DNA of 64,000 nucleotides from Gammaproteobacteria bacterium (GCA_018820765.1 JAHJNN010000012.1:1-64000), one strand, 5' to 3'; positions 18,229 through 26,923 are shown, numbered from the stretch's first letter. Made by a program: numbers and translations. The notes: a model not told the origin generated them from the sequence alone.

Positions 18229-18444
18229 TTAGTGGAACCAGTCGTCGCTGGCCCGGTTCTGCCACTCGTTGATCTGCTTTTCGGCATCCTCTTTGGACAG
18301 GCCATAGCGTTCCTGGATTTTGCCGGTGAGCTGGTCGCGGCGGCCATTGATGATGTCCAGGTCGTCGTCCGTGAGCTTGCCCCATTGTTCCTTGAACTTG
18401 CCTTTGGCCTGCTTCCAGTTGCCTTGGATGATGTTCCAGTTCAT
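18229..18444 (-). CDS. CsbD-family stress protein
   Basis: This 71-residue protein matches the CsbD family (IIQGNWKQAKGKFKEQWGKL then GRRDQLTGKIQERYGLSKED). These soluble, highly charged proteins accumulate under general stress; their activity is unknown. A GAGAGAAAA ribosome site precedes ATG. It is the last gene of a minus-strand run with the BON and PRC-barrel genes. Confidence 0.92.
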   Translation of the reverse strand: MNWNIIQGNWKQAKGKFKEQWGKLTDDDLDIINGRRDQLTGKIQERYGLSKEDAEKQINEWQNRASDDWFH

Positions 18445-18487
18445 TTTTTCTCTCCTGCATTGACTACGACAGGAAACGTCGCCGGGA

Positions 18488-18802
18488 CTAGGGCTTGACG
18501 ATGATGTCGTTCCTGACCGCCTTCACGTTTGCCACACTGCGAGCGATCGACTCGGCCGTGCTCCGCTCGCTTTCGTTCTTGGCGAAGCCGGACAGCTGCA
18601 CAGTGCCATTGACCGTCTCGACGTTGATCGCCATCGCGCTCACCACCGGGCTTTCTGCGAAACGGGCTTTCACCTTGCTGGTGATTGCCGTGTCATCCAC
18701 AAACTGTCCGACCGTGGATTGCTCCCGTGTCACCTCGCAGCCGCCCATCGCCAGCACGCTGGCTGCCAGTAAAACGGAGCTGAATAATTTAGCGGTATTC
18801 AT
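18488..18802 (-). CDS. BON-domain lipoprotein
   Basis: The 104-residue precursor has a lipoprotein signal (FSSVLLAASVLAMGGC, cysteine near residue 22) and one BON domain (DDTAITSKVKARFAESPVVS to NVKAVRNDIIVKP) with the conserved central VETVNGTVQLSGFA. BON domains bind phospholipid and are found in OsmY-type periplasmic stress proteins. It lies 43 bp before the CsbD gene in the same direction. Confidence 0.9.
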   Translation of the reverse strand: MNTAKLFSSVLLAASVLAMGGCEVTREQSTVGQFVDDTAITSKVKARFAESPVVSAMAINVETVNGTVQLSGFAKNESERSTAESIARSVANVKAVRNDIIVKP

Positions 18803-19025
18803 AGCATGTCCTTTTCTGGTTCAGGGGTGGATCGTCAGGGTACGTCGACGGCTCAATCGCTCGCAGCAGTCGATCGCAACCCCATGTGGCACCAACAGCC
18901 ATGTAGACACTTTAAGCCGCGCGGGTCGCCGCGGGTGTAGGCGGGGCACGCGTCCGCATGTAGGACTTGATGAAGCCGCCGGCTGCGAATGGTCGACGGG
19001 GGCCGGTCGCCCGGCTCGGCAGTGA

Positions 19026-19364
19026 TTACTGGCGGTACTTCATCTTCGCATCGCTGATGCACTTGTCCTTGGCATTGCCGGAAAGCGCATCGCATTTCTC
19101 CTTCTCGGCCTTGTATTCCGCTTTCATCTGGCCTTCGGTGGCCTCGGCCTGGCTCTTGGCGGATTTCTCTTCCACCTTCGCCAGCGACTTGGCCTTGACG
19201 TATTCCGCCTTCGCTTCCAGCACCGCATAGGCGACGCGGCCGCTGTCGACATCGATCATCAGGTCCTTGATCTCGCCGAGATCTTCACCCCGGCTGTTGA
19301 CCACCTTGTCGCCCGAGATGGTGCTCGAGGAAAGAACCGGGCTGTGGGAAAGTGCTTGATTCAT
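19026..19364 (-). CDS. PRC-barrel domain fused to a lysine/alanine-rich two-Cys tail
   Basis: Residues 1-50 are the first half of a PRC-barrel domain (SGDKVVNSRGEDLGEIKDLM then IDVDSGRVAYAVLE). From about residue 51 the sequence changes to a charged helical tail ending KEKCDALSGNAKDKCISDAK. That tail resembles the repeat of a separate family of small periplasmic proteins. Normal PRC-barrel stress proteins continue into a second half of the barrel, which is missing here. The frame is open throughout, so this looks like an in-frame gene fusion by deletion. It may not fold as a PRC barrel. Confidence 0.75.
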   Translation of the reverse strand: MNQALSHSPVLSSSTISGDKVVNSRGEDLGEIKDLMIDVDSGRVAYAVLEAKAEYVKAKSLAKVEEKSAKSQAEATEGQMKAEYKAEKEKCDALSGNAKDKCISDAKMKYRQ

Positions 19365-19409
19365 GACGTTCTCCTGATTGGATTGCTTGAATGAAGGACG
19401 CTGGAACGT

Positions 19410-19661
19410 CTAGCGTCCGGGAAGTTTTTGCGGGACGGGAGGGCGCCCCTGGGGACGCTTGCCGGGCGCCTTCTTGTCCGGTTTCGGCCGTCCCGGCGAG
19501 TCCAGGGCGCGCTCGGCGTTGGGCCGTCCCTGCGCGTTGCGCACGGCGGCCTCGTTGGCCGCTTGCCGAACGACAAATGCGCGCGCCTGCTCGGCGTATG
19601 TTCTGGCCCGGGCATCATCGCCATCGCCCTGGCTCCTGAATTTGGGTGTACTGGTTTTCAT
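19410..19661 (-). CDS. Small basic hypothetical protein
   Basis: The 83-residue protein is rich in Arg, Pro, Lys and Ala, with an acidic/polar start ([20 protein letters not shown]) and a disordered basic tail ([20 protein letters not shown]). An AGGAGA ribosome site lies 7 bp before ATG and supports translation. It is 45 bp upstream of the PRC-barrel fusion gene in the same direction. No family is recognised. Confidence 0.55.
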   Translation of the reverse strand: MKTSTPKFRSQGDGDDARARTYAEQARAFVVRQAANEAAVRNAQGRPNAERALDSPGRPKPDKKAPGKRPQGRPPVPQKLPGR

Positions 19662-19966
19662 CTGGCTATCTCCTGTCGGTCTGCGATGTGCGCGGGACGG
19701 GTGCCCCGCGTGACAGGCGTGCCACCCGCCGTTCCCGGGCAGCCGAGCCTGTGAGACGCATTGTGGAGAAGCGGCATCGACGCCGCAGTCGGAGACGGAT
19801 GCAGGCCCGCGTAGGAATTATCCGAAAAGCGGATTGGCCCCGCCCCATGCCGCAACCGGCCCCACGGGCACCGGCGCGCCCGCTGATTGTCCATAAGGAA
19901 ACGCTTGAGCCTGCCATAATGGCGGCGTTCAGAGCGCACGCATCCGCACCCTCAGGAGTCTCGACA

Positions 19967-22342
19967 ATGAACCCCTCTCTCTCCGTAGGCATTCAGGGTA
20001 TGACCTGCGCTAGCTGCGCCGCACGAATCGAGAAAGTGCTCAAGCAGGTGCCGGGCGTGACCGACGCCACGGTGAATCTGGCGACCGAAACGGCGACGGT
20101 TGCGGGCGAGGCCGACCTCGCGTCGGTGCAACGTGCCATCGAAAAGGCCGGCTTCAGCGTGCCGACCGAATCGCTGGCGCTCAACATCACCGGAATGACC
20201 TGCGCCAGCTGTTCGGCGCGGGTGGAAAAAGCGCTCGCCAAGGTGCCCGGCGTGCTCGACGCCAGCGTCAACCTCGCCACCGAACAGGCGGCGGTCAAGG
20301 TGACGCAGGGCACTTCGGCCGCCGCATTGATCGCCGCTGTCGAGCGCGCCGGTTACGGCGCACAGCTGCCGCAGGCTGCGGCCGGAGCCGCCCCGGCGCC
20401 GGCACGCAGGCTGCCCGACTGGTGGCCGGTGGCGCTGGCGATGGGGCTGTCGCTGCCGCTGATCGTCCCCATGCTCGGCAAGCTCGTTGGCGCGCACTGG
20501 ATGCTGCCGGGCTGGCTGCAACTCGTCCTGGCGACGCCGGTGCAGTTCTGGCTCGGCGCACGCTTCTACCGCGCTGGCTGGAAGGCGCTCAGGGCCGGCA
20601 GCGGCAACATGGACCTCCTGGTGGCCGTGGGCACCAGCGCGGCGTATGGGCTTTCCGTGTATTTGCTGCTGACCCGCGCCGATGCCATGCACCTGTATTT
20701 CGAGGCCTCGGCCGTGGTGATCAGCCTGGTGCTGCTCGGCAAATGGCTGGAAGCGCGCGCCAAGCGCCAGACCACCGAAGCGATCCGCGCCCTGCAGGCC
20801 CTGCGTCCGCTCACCGCCCGCGTGCGCCTCGACGGGGTCGACCGCGACCTGCCGATCGACGCGATCCGGGTCGGCGACCTGGTGGTGATCCGCCCCGGCG
20901 AGCGGGTGCCGGTGGACGGCGAAGTGGTTGAGGGTATGAGTCAGGTCGACGAATCCCTGCTCACCGGCGAATCGCTGCCGGCCGACAAGCAGCCGGGCGA
21001 CGCGGTGACCGGCGGCGCCATCAACGCGCACGGCGTGCTGGTCGCGCGCACCACGGCAGTCGGGGCCGAGTCCACGCTCGCGCGCATCATCCGCCTGGTG
21101 GAAAACGCGCAGGCCGCCAAGGCCCCGATCCAGCGCCTGGTGGACAAGGTGAGCGCGGTGTTCGTGCCGGTGGTGATGGTGATCGCGCTGGCGACCTTCA
21201 TCGCCTGGTGGACGCTCGGCGGCAGCGCCGAGATCGCCATTCTCAATGCGGTGGCGGTGCTGGTGATCGCCTGTCCGTGCGCCCTCGGTCTCGCCACCCC
21301 CACCGCGATCATGGCGGGCACCGGCGTTGCCGCGCGCCACGGCATCCTGATCAAGGACGCCGAAGCGCTGGAACTGGCGCACAAGATCAGCACCGTGGTG
21401 TTCGACAAGACCGGCACCCTCACCGATGGCACCCCGCACGTCGCGGCCTGCGTGGCGGCGAACGGCAGCGACAGGAATGACGTGCTGGCGATTGCCGCCG
21501 GCCTGCAGGCGGGCAGCGAGCATCCGCTGGCGCGCGCGGTGCTGGCCGAGGTTGCGGCGGCTTCCATCGCGCCGCGATCCGCACGGGCGCAGCAGGCGCT
21601 GCCCGGGCGCGGCATTTCAGGCGCCGTGGAGGGCGAAGAATATTGGCTCGGCAATCGCCGGCTGATGCAGGACAACGACGTCGACACCGCCGCGCTCGAT
21701 TCCGCTGCGGCGGAACAGGAAGCCGCAGGCCGCAGCGTGTCATGGCTGGCGCGCGCCGGCGACCGCCGCGCGCTGGGCCTGCTGGCCTTCGGCGATGCGG
21801 TCAAATCCACAGCTGCCGCCGGGGTGGCCAATCTCAGGGCGCGCGGCATCGCCACCGTCATGCTCACCGGCGACAACCGCGGCGCCGCGCAGGCGGCGGC
21901 CACGGCGCTCGGCATCGACCGCGTGCTGGCCGAGGTGCTGCCGGCAGACAAGGCCGCCCAGGTGGGCCAGCTCAAGACCGCCGGCAAAACCGTGGCGATG
22001 GTCGGCGACGGCATCAACGATGCACCCGCACTGGCCGCCGCCGACGTCGGCATCGCCATGTCCTCCGGCAGCGACGTCGCCATGCACACCGCCGGCATCA
22101 CCCTGATGCGCGGCGACCCGGCGCTGGTGGCCGACGCCATCGACATTTCCAAACGCACCTACGCCAAGATCCGGCAGAACCTGTTCTGGGCCTTCATCTA
22201 CAACGTGGTGGGGATACCGCTCGCCGCGGCAGGCTTCCTGAGCCCGGTGATCGCCGGCGCCGCGATGGCGTTCTCCAGCGTCAGCGTGGTGACCAATGCC
22301 CTCACGCTCAAGCGCTGGCGGCCGGCCCCGCGCGCCGAGTGA
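19967..22342 (+). CDS. copA: Copper-exporting P1B-type ATPase
   Basis: The 791-residue ATPase exports Cu(I) across the inner membrane. Two N-terminal heavy-metal domains carry [10 protein letters not shown] (about residue 11) and [10 protein letters not shown] (about residue 77). Eight membrane helices follow, with the CPC metal site in [13 protein letters not shown]. The catalytic core has DKTGTLTDG (phosphorylated Asp), the HP motif in SEHPLARAV, and [20 protein letters not shown]. Length is normal. The start is set by a CAGGAG ribosome site; upstream in-frame codons belong to the promoter region. No CueR-type regulator is adjacent. Confidence 0.95.
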   Translation: MNPSLSVGIQGMTCASCAARIEKVLKQVPGVTDATVNLATETATVAGEADLASVQRAIEKAGFSVPTESLALNITGMTCASCSARVEKALAKVPGVLDASVNLATEQAAVKVTQGTSAAALIAAVERAGYGAQLPQAAAGAAPAPARRLPDWWPVALAMGLSLPLIVPMLGKLVGAHWMLPGWLQLVLATPVQFWLGARFYRAGWKALRAGSGNMDLLVAVGTSAAYGLSVYLLLTRADAMHLYFEASAVVISLVLLGKWLEARAKRQTTEAIRALQALRPLTARVRLDGVDRDLPIDAIRVGDLVVIRPGERVPVDGEVVEGMSQVDESLLTGESLPADKQPGDAVTGGAINAHGVLVARTTAVGAESTLARIIRLVENAQAAKAPIQRLVDKVSAVFVPVVMVIALATFIAWWTLGGSAEIAILNAVAVLVIACPCALGLATPTAIMAGTGVAARHGILIKDAEALELAHKISTVVFDKTGTLTDGTPHVAACVAANGSDRNDVLAIAAGLQAGSEHPLARAVLAEVAAASIAPRSARAQQALPGRGISGAVEGEEYWLGNRRLMQDNDVDTAALDSAAAEQEAAGRSVSWLARAGDRRALGLLAFGDAVKSTAAAGVANLRARGIATVMLTGDNRGAAQAAATALGIDRVLAEVLPADKAAQVGQLKTAGKTVAMVGDGINDAPALAAADVGIAMSSGSDVAMHTAGITLMRGDPALVADAIDISKRTYAKIRQNLFWAFIYNVVGIPLAAAGFLSPVIAGAAMAFSSVSVVTNALTLKRWRPAPRAE

Positions 22343-22400
22343 ACGCCGCAATAACCTCTTGAATCTTTAGCCCTTCGGATCGGGGAGCGCCACTTCACCT

Positions 22401-22476
22401 GTGGGAGGGTCGCCCTCGGCCCGATGCCGTGGTGGTTGCGACGGCGCGAAAATCGGCCCGAGGGCGGACCTCCTAC
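22401..22476. repeat. GTAGGAG-family palindromic repeat, copy 1
   Basis: GTGGGAGG...CCCTCGGCCCGAT and its mirror ATCGGCCCGAGGG...CCTCCTAC bracket a GTGGTGGTTGCGACGGCGCG centre. Closely related copies lie after the GGDEF/EAL gene near 47.7 kb. The right end supplies the stop codon of the tonB-like gene. Confidence 0.75.
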
Positions 22477-23189
22477 AACCGCCGCCCTTCCCAGTCGTAC
22501 ACCACCTCGATCAGTACCCGCGCGCGCACCGGACGGCCGTTCTTTTGCGCGGGCGCAAAGTGCGCATCGCGAAACGCCTTGAGCGCCGACGCGTCGAATA
22601 CCCCGGGCGGGTCGGCGTGGACGATCTCGATGTCGCTGACGCGTCCGTCGGCCTCCAACTTCAGCTGCAGACGCACCTTGCCCGACAGCCGCTGGCGGTC
22701 GGCGTCTTCCGGATAGTCCGGCACGATCTCGCGCAACGCGCGCGGATGCACATCGACAGCGCGCGCGTCGTAATAGGTCAGATCGACTGAACTGGTGATC
22801 GTCGCAGCCGGTGCCGCCGCGGCGGGAGGCGCCGCGGCGGGAGCGGGGTCCGCGGGTTGCGACGGCGCGGCAGGCGGCGCGGGTCGGGCCGGCGGAGGCG
22901 CGAGCGGCTCGGCCACCGGCAGCGCCTCCACCGTCGTGCTCGGCGCAAGCTGCGGCACCGCTTGCGGGGCGTCTTCCGGTGCAACGGGTGGCGTATCCGC
23001 TGCGGGCGGCGCGGTGTGCGTCGGCACCAGCCGCGCCTCGATCACGGACTCGGCCCGATCCGCCGCCCCCGGGGGCGCCACCTGCACCAGCGCAATCACG
23101 GCCGCATGCAGGCCCAGCGAAATCCACGCCGCCGCCAGCGGCCGTTGCAGCCGCGGCGGAATGGCCGGTTCGTCGAGGGAAGCGCTCAC
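22473..23189 (-). CDS. TonB-family energy transducer
   Basis: The 238-residue protein has an N-terminal membrane anchor (about residues 18-38, LAAAWISLGLHAAVIALVQV) and a long Pro/Ala-rich periplasmic spacer (about 55-135). The C-terminal TonB domain contains IVPDYPEDADRQRLSGKVRL and ends with the conserved VLIEVVYDWEGR. Such proteins couple the ExbBD proton channel to outer-membrane transporters. No exbB, exbD or receptor gene is adjacent, so its client is unknown. Its stop codon lies in a dispersed repeat. Confidence 0.85.
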   Translation of the reverse strand: MSASLDEPAIPPRLQRPLAAAWISLGLHAAVIALVQVAPPGAADRAESVIEARLVPTHTAPPAADTPPVAPEDAPQAVPQLAPSTTVEALPVAEPLAPPPARPAPPAAPSQPADPAPAAAPPAAAAPAATITSSVDLTYYDARAVDVHPRALREIVPDYPEDADRQRLSGKVRLQLKLEADGRVSDIEIVHADPPGVFDASALKAFRDAHFAPAQKNGRPVRARVLIEVVYDWEGRRL

Positions 23190-23339
23190 GCCGGCAGGCG
23201 CCTTTTCAGCGGGCGCCCCTGCGCTGCGGGGAATTTATGCCCGCCGCGGCAGCCATACCGGGACGGGTACGTTTTGACCGCGCAGGAAACAGGGTGCGCT
23301 GGCTTAGAATACGCGCCAGAAAAAACACCGGAGAACACC

Positions 23340-24134
23340 ATGAAAAGACTCGCCATTGCGGGCCTCATCTTAGCATCGGCAATGGGCGCGTCAGCGCGTG
23401 CCGGCGACGTCGAACTGAGCAAGACCACGATCAAGGCCGCCGACGGTTCCGAAGTGCCGGTCGAAGTCGCCCAGCCCGCCGGCAAGGGCCCCTTCCCGCC
23501 GGTGCTGTTCATCCACGCCAAACGCGGCATCGACGAGAACGAAGAGAAGCACATCGCCGAACTTGCAGGCCAGGGCTTCCTGGTGGTGATGCCAGACTGG
23601 CAAAGCGGGCGCATGATCGAGCGCTGGCCATCCGAGCACAACCCGGAAACCGAAATGGATGTCGAAGCCGGACTAGACTATTTGAAGTCGCTGCCGAACG
23701 CCTGCAAGATGCCAATCGGCATCGTCGGCCAGTCGCGCGGCCCGTATTACGCGATCCGCCTCGCCGCAAAACGCGGCAAAGACATCGCCGCCATCGTCAG
23801 CTACTACGGCCACATGCAGAACCCCAACGCGCCCGAGCCCGACCAGCTGTTCCGCATCGCGCCCGAAGTGATGCAGATCACCACCCCCATGCTGTTTCTC
23901 ATCGGCGACGACGATTTTGAACTGCGCCGTATGAACGGTGGCCGCGCGTTCTACGCATTGTGGGATCGCGGCGTGCCGGTCGAGTGGCAGGAGTACCCAA
24001 TGGCGCGCCGCGCCTTCGACTTCCGTGCCGACCAGTCGCCGGAGGAAAAAATCGCCACGCGGCATGCGCGGGAGCGGGCGAAGAACTGGCTGGCGAAGTG
24101 GATGAAGTTGACGCCGGAGATGCGGTGCAAGTGA
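23340..24134 (+). CDS. Dienelactone hydrolase-like periplasmic alpha/beta hydrolase
   Basis: This 264-residue protein has a signal peptide (MKRLAIAGLILASAMGASAR) and an alpha/beta-hydrolase domain. The nucleophile elbow is GIVGQSRGPYYA, with serine where dienelactone hydrolases have cysteine. The acid is probably in LIGDDDFE. The expected catalytic histidine near the C terminus (usually in an A-H-x-F context) is replaced: YPMARRAFDFRAD. It may be inactive or use another histidine. The substrate is unknown. Confidence 0.75.
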   Translation: MKRLAIAGLILASAMGASARAGDVELSKTTIKAADGSEVPVEVAQPAGKGPFPPVLFIHAKRGIDENEEKHIAELAGQGFLVVMPDWQSGRMIERWPSEHNPETEMDVEAGLDYLKSLPNACKMPIGIVGQSRGPYYAIRLAAKRGKDIAAIVSYYGHMQNPNAPEPDQLFRIAPEVMQITTPMLFLIGDDDFELRRMNGGRAFYALWDRGVPVEWQEYPMARRAFDFRADQSPEEKIATRHARERAKNWLAKWMKLTPEMRCK

Positions 24135-24162
24135 GGGGCTTAAGCGGCCGGTAGTAGCGGTA

Positions 24163-24223
24163 TTCGCGGGGCTACTGACCGTTGGCCGGGGGTAGCCCGG
24201 CCAACGGTCAGCCGCCCCGCGAA
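24163..24223. repeat. Long composite hairpin after the hydrolase gene
   Basis: TTCGCGGGGC/GCCCCGCGAA (10 bp, outer) and GACCGTTGGCCGGG/CCCGGCCAACGGTC (14 bp, inner) form one stem with 4-nt internal bulges and a 5-nt loop. There is no T-run. It could end transcription, protect the 3' end of the mRNA, or be a REP-like element. Confidence 0.75.
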
Positions 24224-24407
24224 GGCACTAACTACTTGGTGGTGCTCCGCGCCAAACCAAAGACTGGAACTACGCCCCTCGCAACGACAGGCAACGCCCC
24301 ATTTTGATCCCCTCCCCCCACCCCATGCACCACAACCGCTCACCCAGACACGCCCACCCGAACCCGCAGAAACACATAAGCATTTGATAATTAAACATTC
24401 TCTAATC

Positions 24408-24423
24408 TGGCACGCCCCCTGCT
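24408..24423 (+). promoter_or_regulatory. Sigma-54 promoter of the ANTAR regulator gene
   Basis: TGGCACGCCCCCTGCT has GG and GC separated by exactly 10 bp and matches the TGGCACG-N4-TTGCW consensus closely. Sigma-54 use suits nitrogen-regulated genes. The predicted start of transcription is about 12 bp beyond the GC. Confidence 0.8.
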
Positions 24424-24484
24424 ATATCCTGAGTGAGTTTCCAAACCGCAAGGCCAGGTTGCTCAGGCAGTCTCCTCCGACTTA

Positions 24485-24512
24485 GCGGCCTCTCCGGAGG
24501 CCGCCTTTTTTT
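24485..24512 (+). terminator. Leader terminator before the ANTAR regulator gene
   Basis: GCGGCCTC/GAGGCCGC forms an 8-bp stem with a TCCG loop and a T7 run. It lies between the sigma-54 promoter and the start codon, so it can act as an attenuator. The preceding CCG-ACTTAG-CGG hairpin overlaps it, but its loop lacks the G at position 4 expected of an ANTAR target. Confidence 0.75.
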
Positions 24513-24539
24513 CTGGTCGGGATAAAAACCGAAACAAAT

Positions 24540-25103
24540 ATGCGCGTATTGATTGTCGAAAACCACCCCGAACGGCTGGCGATGCTGGTGCCTGCGCTGG
24601 AGGCGGCGGGCTGCGTGGTCACGGCCACGCTCAATTCCGCGCGCAGCCTGGACGTGCAGATCCAGACGCTGCGTCCGGACGTGGTGATCATTGCGCAGGA
24701 CTCGCCGGACCGCGACACGCTGGAGCACATCTGCGTGGTGAACCAGGATTGCCCGCGCCCGATCGTGATGTTCACTGGCGACGGCAGTCCGGAGGCGATC
24801 CGCGCGGCGACGCAGGCGGGGGTGACGTCGTACGTGGTGGACGGGCTCGACCCGGCGCGCCTGCGCCCGATTCTCGACGTGGCGGTGTCGCGCTTCGAGG
24901 CGTTCCAGGCGCTGCACGACCAACTCGAACAAACGCGCCTCGAACTGTCGGAGCGCAAGCTGGTCGACCAGGCCAAGGCATTGCTCATCAAACAAACCGG
25001 CGCAGCGGAGCCCGAGGTGTATCGCGAGATGCGCCGCGCCGCCATGGACCGCGGCTTGCGTCTGGTGGACATCGCGCGGCAAGTGCTGCAGAAAGCCGGG
25101 TGA
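24540..25103 (+). CDS. ANTAR-domain antitermination regulator (NasT-like)
   Basis: The 187-residue regulator has an N-terminal receiver-like domain and a C-terminal ANTAR domain (about residues 130-187: ERKLVDQAKALLIKQTG then MRRAAMDRGLRLVDIARQVL). ANTAR domains bind paired hexaloop hairpins in leader RNA and prevent terminator formation. At the usual phosphorylation site the sequence is DVVIIAQDS, with Ala where Asp is expected, so the receiver is probably not phosphorylated. NasT proteins are instead controlled by the NrtA-like sensor NasS. The next genes, with hexaloop leaders, are its likely targets. Confidence 0.92.
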   Translation: MRVLIVENHPERLAMLVPALEAAGCVVTATLNSARSLDVQIQTLRPDVVIIAQDSPDRDTLEHICVVNQDCPRPIVMFTGDGSPEAIRAATQAGVTSYVVDGLDPARLRPILDVAVSRFEAFQALHDQLEQTRLELSERKLVDQAKALLIKQTGAAEPEVYREMRRAAMDRGLRLVDIARQVLQKAG

Positions 25104-25212
25104 TGCGATTGGTGCGCCACACACCCGGCACGCACCCAATCGGTGCGCTGCACGACCCGGCGCCCGCAGCCCACGGGGGCGGAAGCCTCATCGTTTCGAG
25201 GTTTTCTCAAAC

Positions 25213-25228
25213 GGGCACAGGCATTGCT
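25213..25228 (+). promoter_or_regulatory. Sigma-54 promoter of the first NrtA-like gene
   Basis: GGGCACAGGCATTGCT has GG-N10-GC spacing and a perfect TTGCT -12 element. The predicted start of transcription (about 25239) falls a few bases before the first ANTAR hairpin. Confidence 0.82.
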
Positions 25229-25243
25229 GTATCGGGAACGAAG

Positions 25244-25326
25244 AGCCGCAATGGTGTGGCTTTGGAAAGACAACATGTTGGCTCCCGGGACAAAGGCGTC
25301 CGCCCTCAAAGGCTGCGCCTTTTTTA
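25244..25326 (+). promoter_or_regulatory. ANTAR-type two-hairpin attenuator before the first NrtA-like gene
   Basis: P1 is AGCCGC-AATGGT-GTGGCT (25244-25261). P2 is GGAC-AAAGGC-GTCC (25288-25301). Both loops are hexamers with A at position 1 and G at position 4, the known ANTAR recognition pattern. The terminator AAAGGCG...CGCCTTTTTT (25292-25326) reuses the P2 loop and 3' arm, so P2 and the terminator exclude each other. ANTAR binding would stabilise P2 and allow read-through. Confidence 0.88.
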
Positions 25327-25383
25327 TTTATTTGAAGCTGCGCGACGTGCGCAGCAAAGCATGACCAGAGCAAGCGAGACTTC

Positions 25384-26622
25384 ATGAACAAGATAAAAGG
25401 GCTTTCCGTTGCCGCAGCCCTGATGGCGCTGGTGCCCCCAAGTGTGCGCCAGGGTGCCTGGGCAGCCGGTTCAGACGCACCCGAGAAGACGGATGTGAAG
25501 ATCGGCTTCATTCCCCTGACTGACTGCGCCAGCGTGGTGGTGGCAGCGGCCAAGGGGTTCGACAAGAAGTACGGCATCAACATCACGCCCAGCAAGGAAG
25601 CCTCGTGGGCCGCGGTGCGCGACAAGACCCTGAGTGGCGAGATCGACGCCGCGCATGTGCTGTACGGCCTGGTCTACGGGGTTCATCTGGGGATCGGTGG
25701 ACCGAAACAGGACATGGCCGTTCTGATGACCCTCAACAACAACGGCCAGGGCATCTCGCTTGCCAAACACCTGCTGCAGAAGGGGGTGAAGGATGGCCCC
25801 TCGCTCGCCCGGCTGATCAAGGCCGAGCCGCGCGAGTTCACCTTTGCCCACACCTTCCCCACCGGCACCCACGCGATGTGGCTGTATTACTGGCTGGCAA
25901 GCTACGGGATCAATCCCTTCACCGAGGTGAAGACGATCACCATCCCGCCGCCCGAGATGGTGGAAAACGCGCGCATCGGCAACATGGATGGCTTCTGCGT
26001 CGGCGAGCCGTGGAATGCGCGCGGCATATTCGACCAGGTGAGCTTCTCGGTCGCATCGTCACAGGATGTCTGGGTCGACCACCCCGAAAAGGTGCTCGGC
26101 ACGACGGCCGATTTTGTAAAGCGCAATCCCAACACCGCCCGCGCGATGACGATGGCCTTGCTGGAGGCGGCCCGATACATCGACAACCCCGAGAACCGTT
26201 CCGAGGTCGCCCGGCTGATTGCGGCCGAAGCCTATGTCAACGCACCGCTTTCCGTGATCGAGGGCCGCTTCCTGGGCCACTATGAGGACGGGCTGGGCAA
26301 GGCATGGGACGACCCGCACCCCATGCGCTTCTACAACGACGGCAAGGTTCCCTTCCCCTATCTGTCCGACGGCATGTGGTTCCTCACCCAGCACAAGCGC
26401 TGGGGACTGCTGAAGGCGCACCCGGACTATCTCGCCATCGCCCGGCAAATCAACCAGATCGATCTCTACACGCAAGCGGCCACCCAGACCGGGACGCCGC
26501 TGCCCGGGTCCGACATGCGCACGTCCACCTTGATGGATGGGGTGGTGTGGGACGGCAAGAACCCGGCCGGATACGCCGACAGCTTCGAGGTCAAGGTCAG
26601 CAACACCGAGCGCACATTTTAA
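25384..26622 (+). CDS. NrtA-like nitrate/nitrite-binding protein 1
   Basis: This 412-residue protein belongs to the NrtA/CmpA substrate-binding family (VKIGFIPLTDCASVVVAA, IPPPEMVENARIGNMDGFCV, GEPWNARG, MWFLTQHKRWG). Its N terminus resembles a signal peptide ending about AWA, suggesting a periplasmic binding protein. It is transcribed alone, between two attenuators, right after the NasT-like gene. It could therefore instead serve as the NasS-type nitrate sensor, but the signal-like start argues against that. Length is close to NasS and shorter than protein 2. Confidence 0.85.
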   Translation: MNKIKGLSVAAALMALVPPSVRQGAWAAGSDAPEKTDVKIGFIPLTDCASVVVAAAKGFDKKYGINITPSKEASWAAVRDKTLSGEIDAAHVLYGLVYGVHLGIGGPKQDMAVLMTLNNNGQGISLAKHLLQKGVKDGPSLARLIKAEPREFTFAHTFPTGTHAMWLYYWLASYGINPFTEVKTITIPPPEMVENARIGNMDGFCVGEPWNARGIFDQVSFSVASSQDVWVDHPEKVLGTTADFVKRNPNTARAMTMALLEAARYIDNPENRSEVARLIAAEAYVNAPLSVIEGRFLGHYEDGLGKAWDDPHPMRFYNDGKVPFPYLSDGMWFLTQHKRWGLLKAHPDYLAIARQINQIDLYTQAATQTGTPLPGSDMRTSTLMDGVVWDGKNPAGYADSFEVKVSNTERTF

Positions 26623-26721
26623 GGACACCCCCGGTGCATGCTGCACCTTGGTTGTGCATTTCCCTTACAAGAACAAAGTGAATAAACCACCAACCCAATA
26701 CGAATCAATCACTTAACAAGC

Positions 26722-26737
26722 TGGCATGGTAACTGCT
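26722..26737 (+). promoter_or_regulatory. Sigma-54 promoter of the nrtABC-type operon
   Basis: TGGCATGGTAACTGCT has GG-N10-GC spacing and lies at the same distance from a leader attenuator as in the preceding unit. The predicted start of transcription is about 26748. Confidence 0.75.
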
Positions 26738-26746
26738 CTACTTTGC

Positions 26747-26848
26747 GTGACGCGATCTTCCCTTCGGGTCACACCAGGTTGGCAGTAAGTAGTTTGGACA
26801 AAGGCGTCCTTTCCGCACGGTTACACGCGCAGAGGACGTTTTTTTTCG
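26747..26848 (+). promoter_or_regulatory. ANTAR-type attenuator before nrtA
   Basis: P2 is GGAC-AAAGGC-GTCC (26796-26809), identical in stem and loop to P2 of the previous leader. The terminator CGTCCT...AGGACG-TTTTTTTT (26805-26846) reuses the P2 3' arm. A GTGAC/GTCAC hairpin (26747-26772) holds the P1 position, but I cannot fold it with an A1/G4 hexaloop, so P1 is uncertain. Confidence 0.78.
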
Positions 26849-26923
26849 TCCATCGAGTGAGGTGCTCCGTGCAAATGATGCCGACAACGGTTTGCAGTGA
26901 AATCAACACTTGTATGGAGAACC

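Noticed and set aside
25384..26622. Calling NrtA-like protein 1 the cytoplasmic sensor NasS
   Set aside because: Gene position fits, but a signal-peptide-like N terminus ending AWA argues for export, so it was left as a binding protein with the alternative noted.
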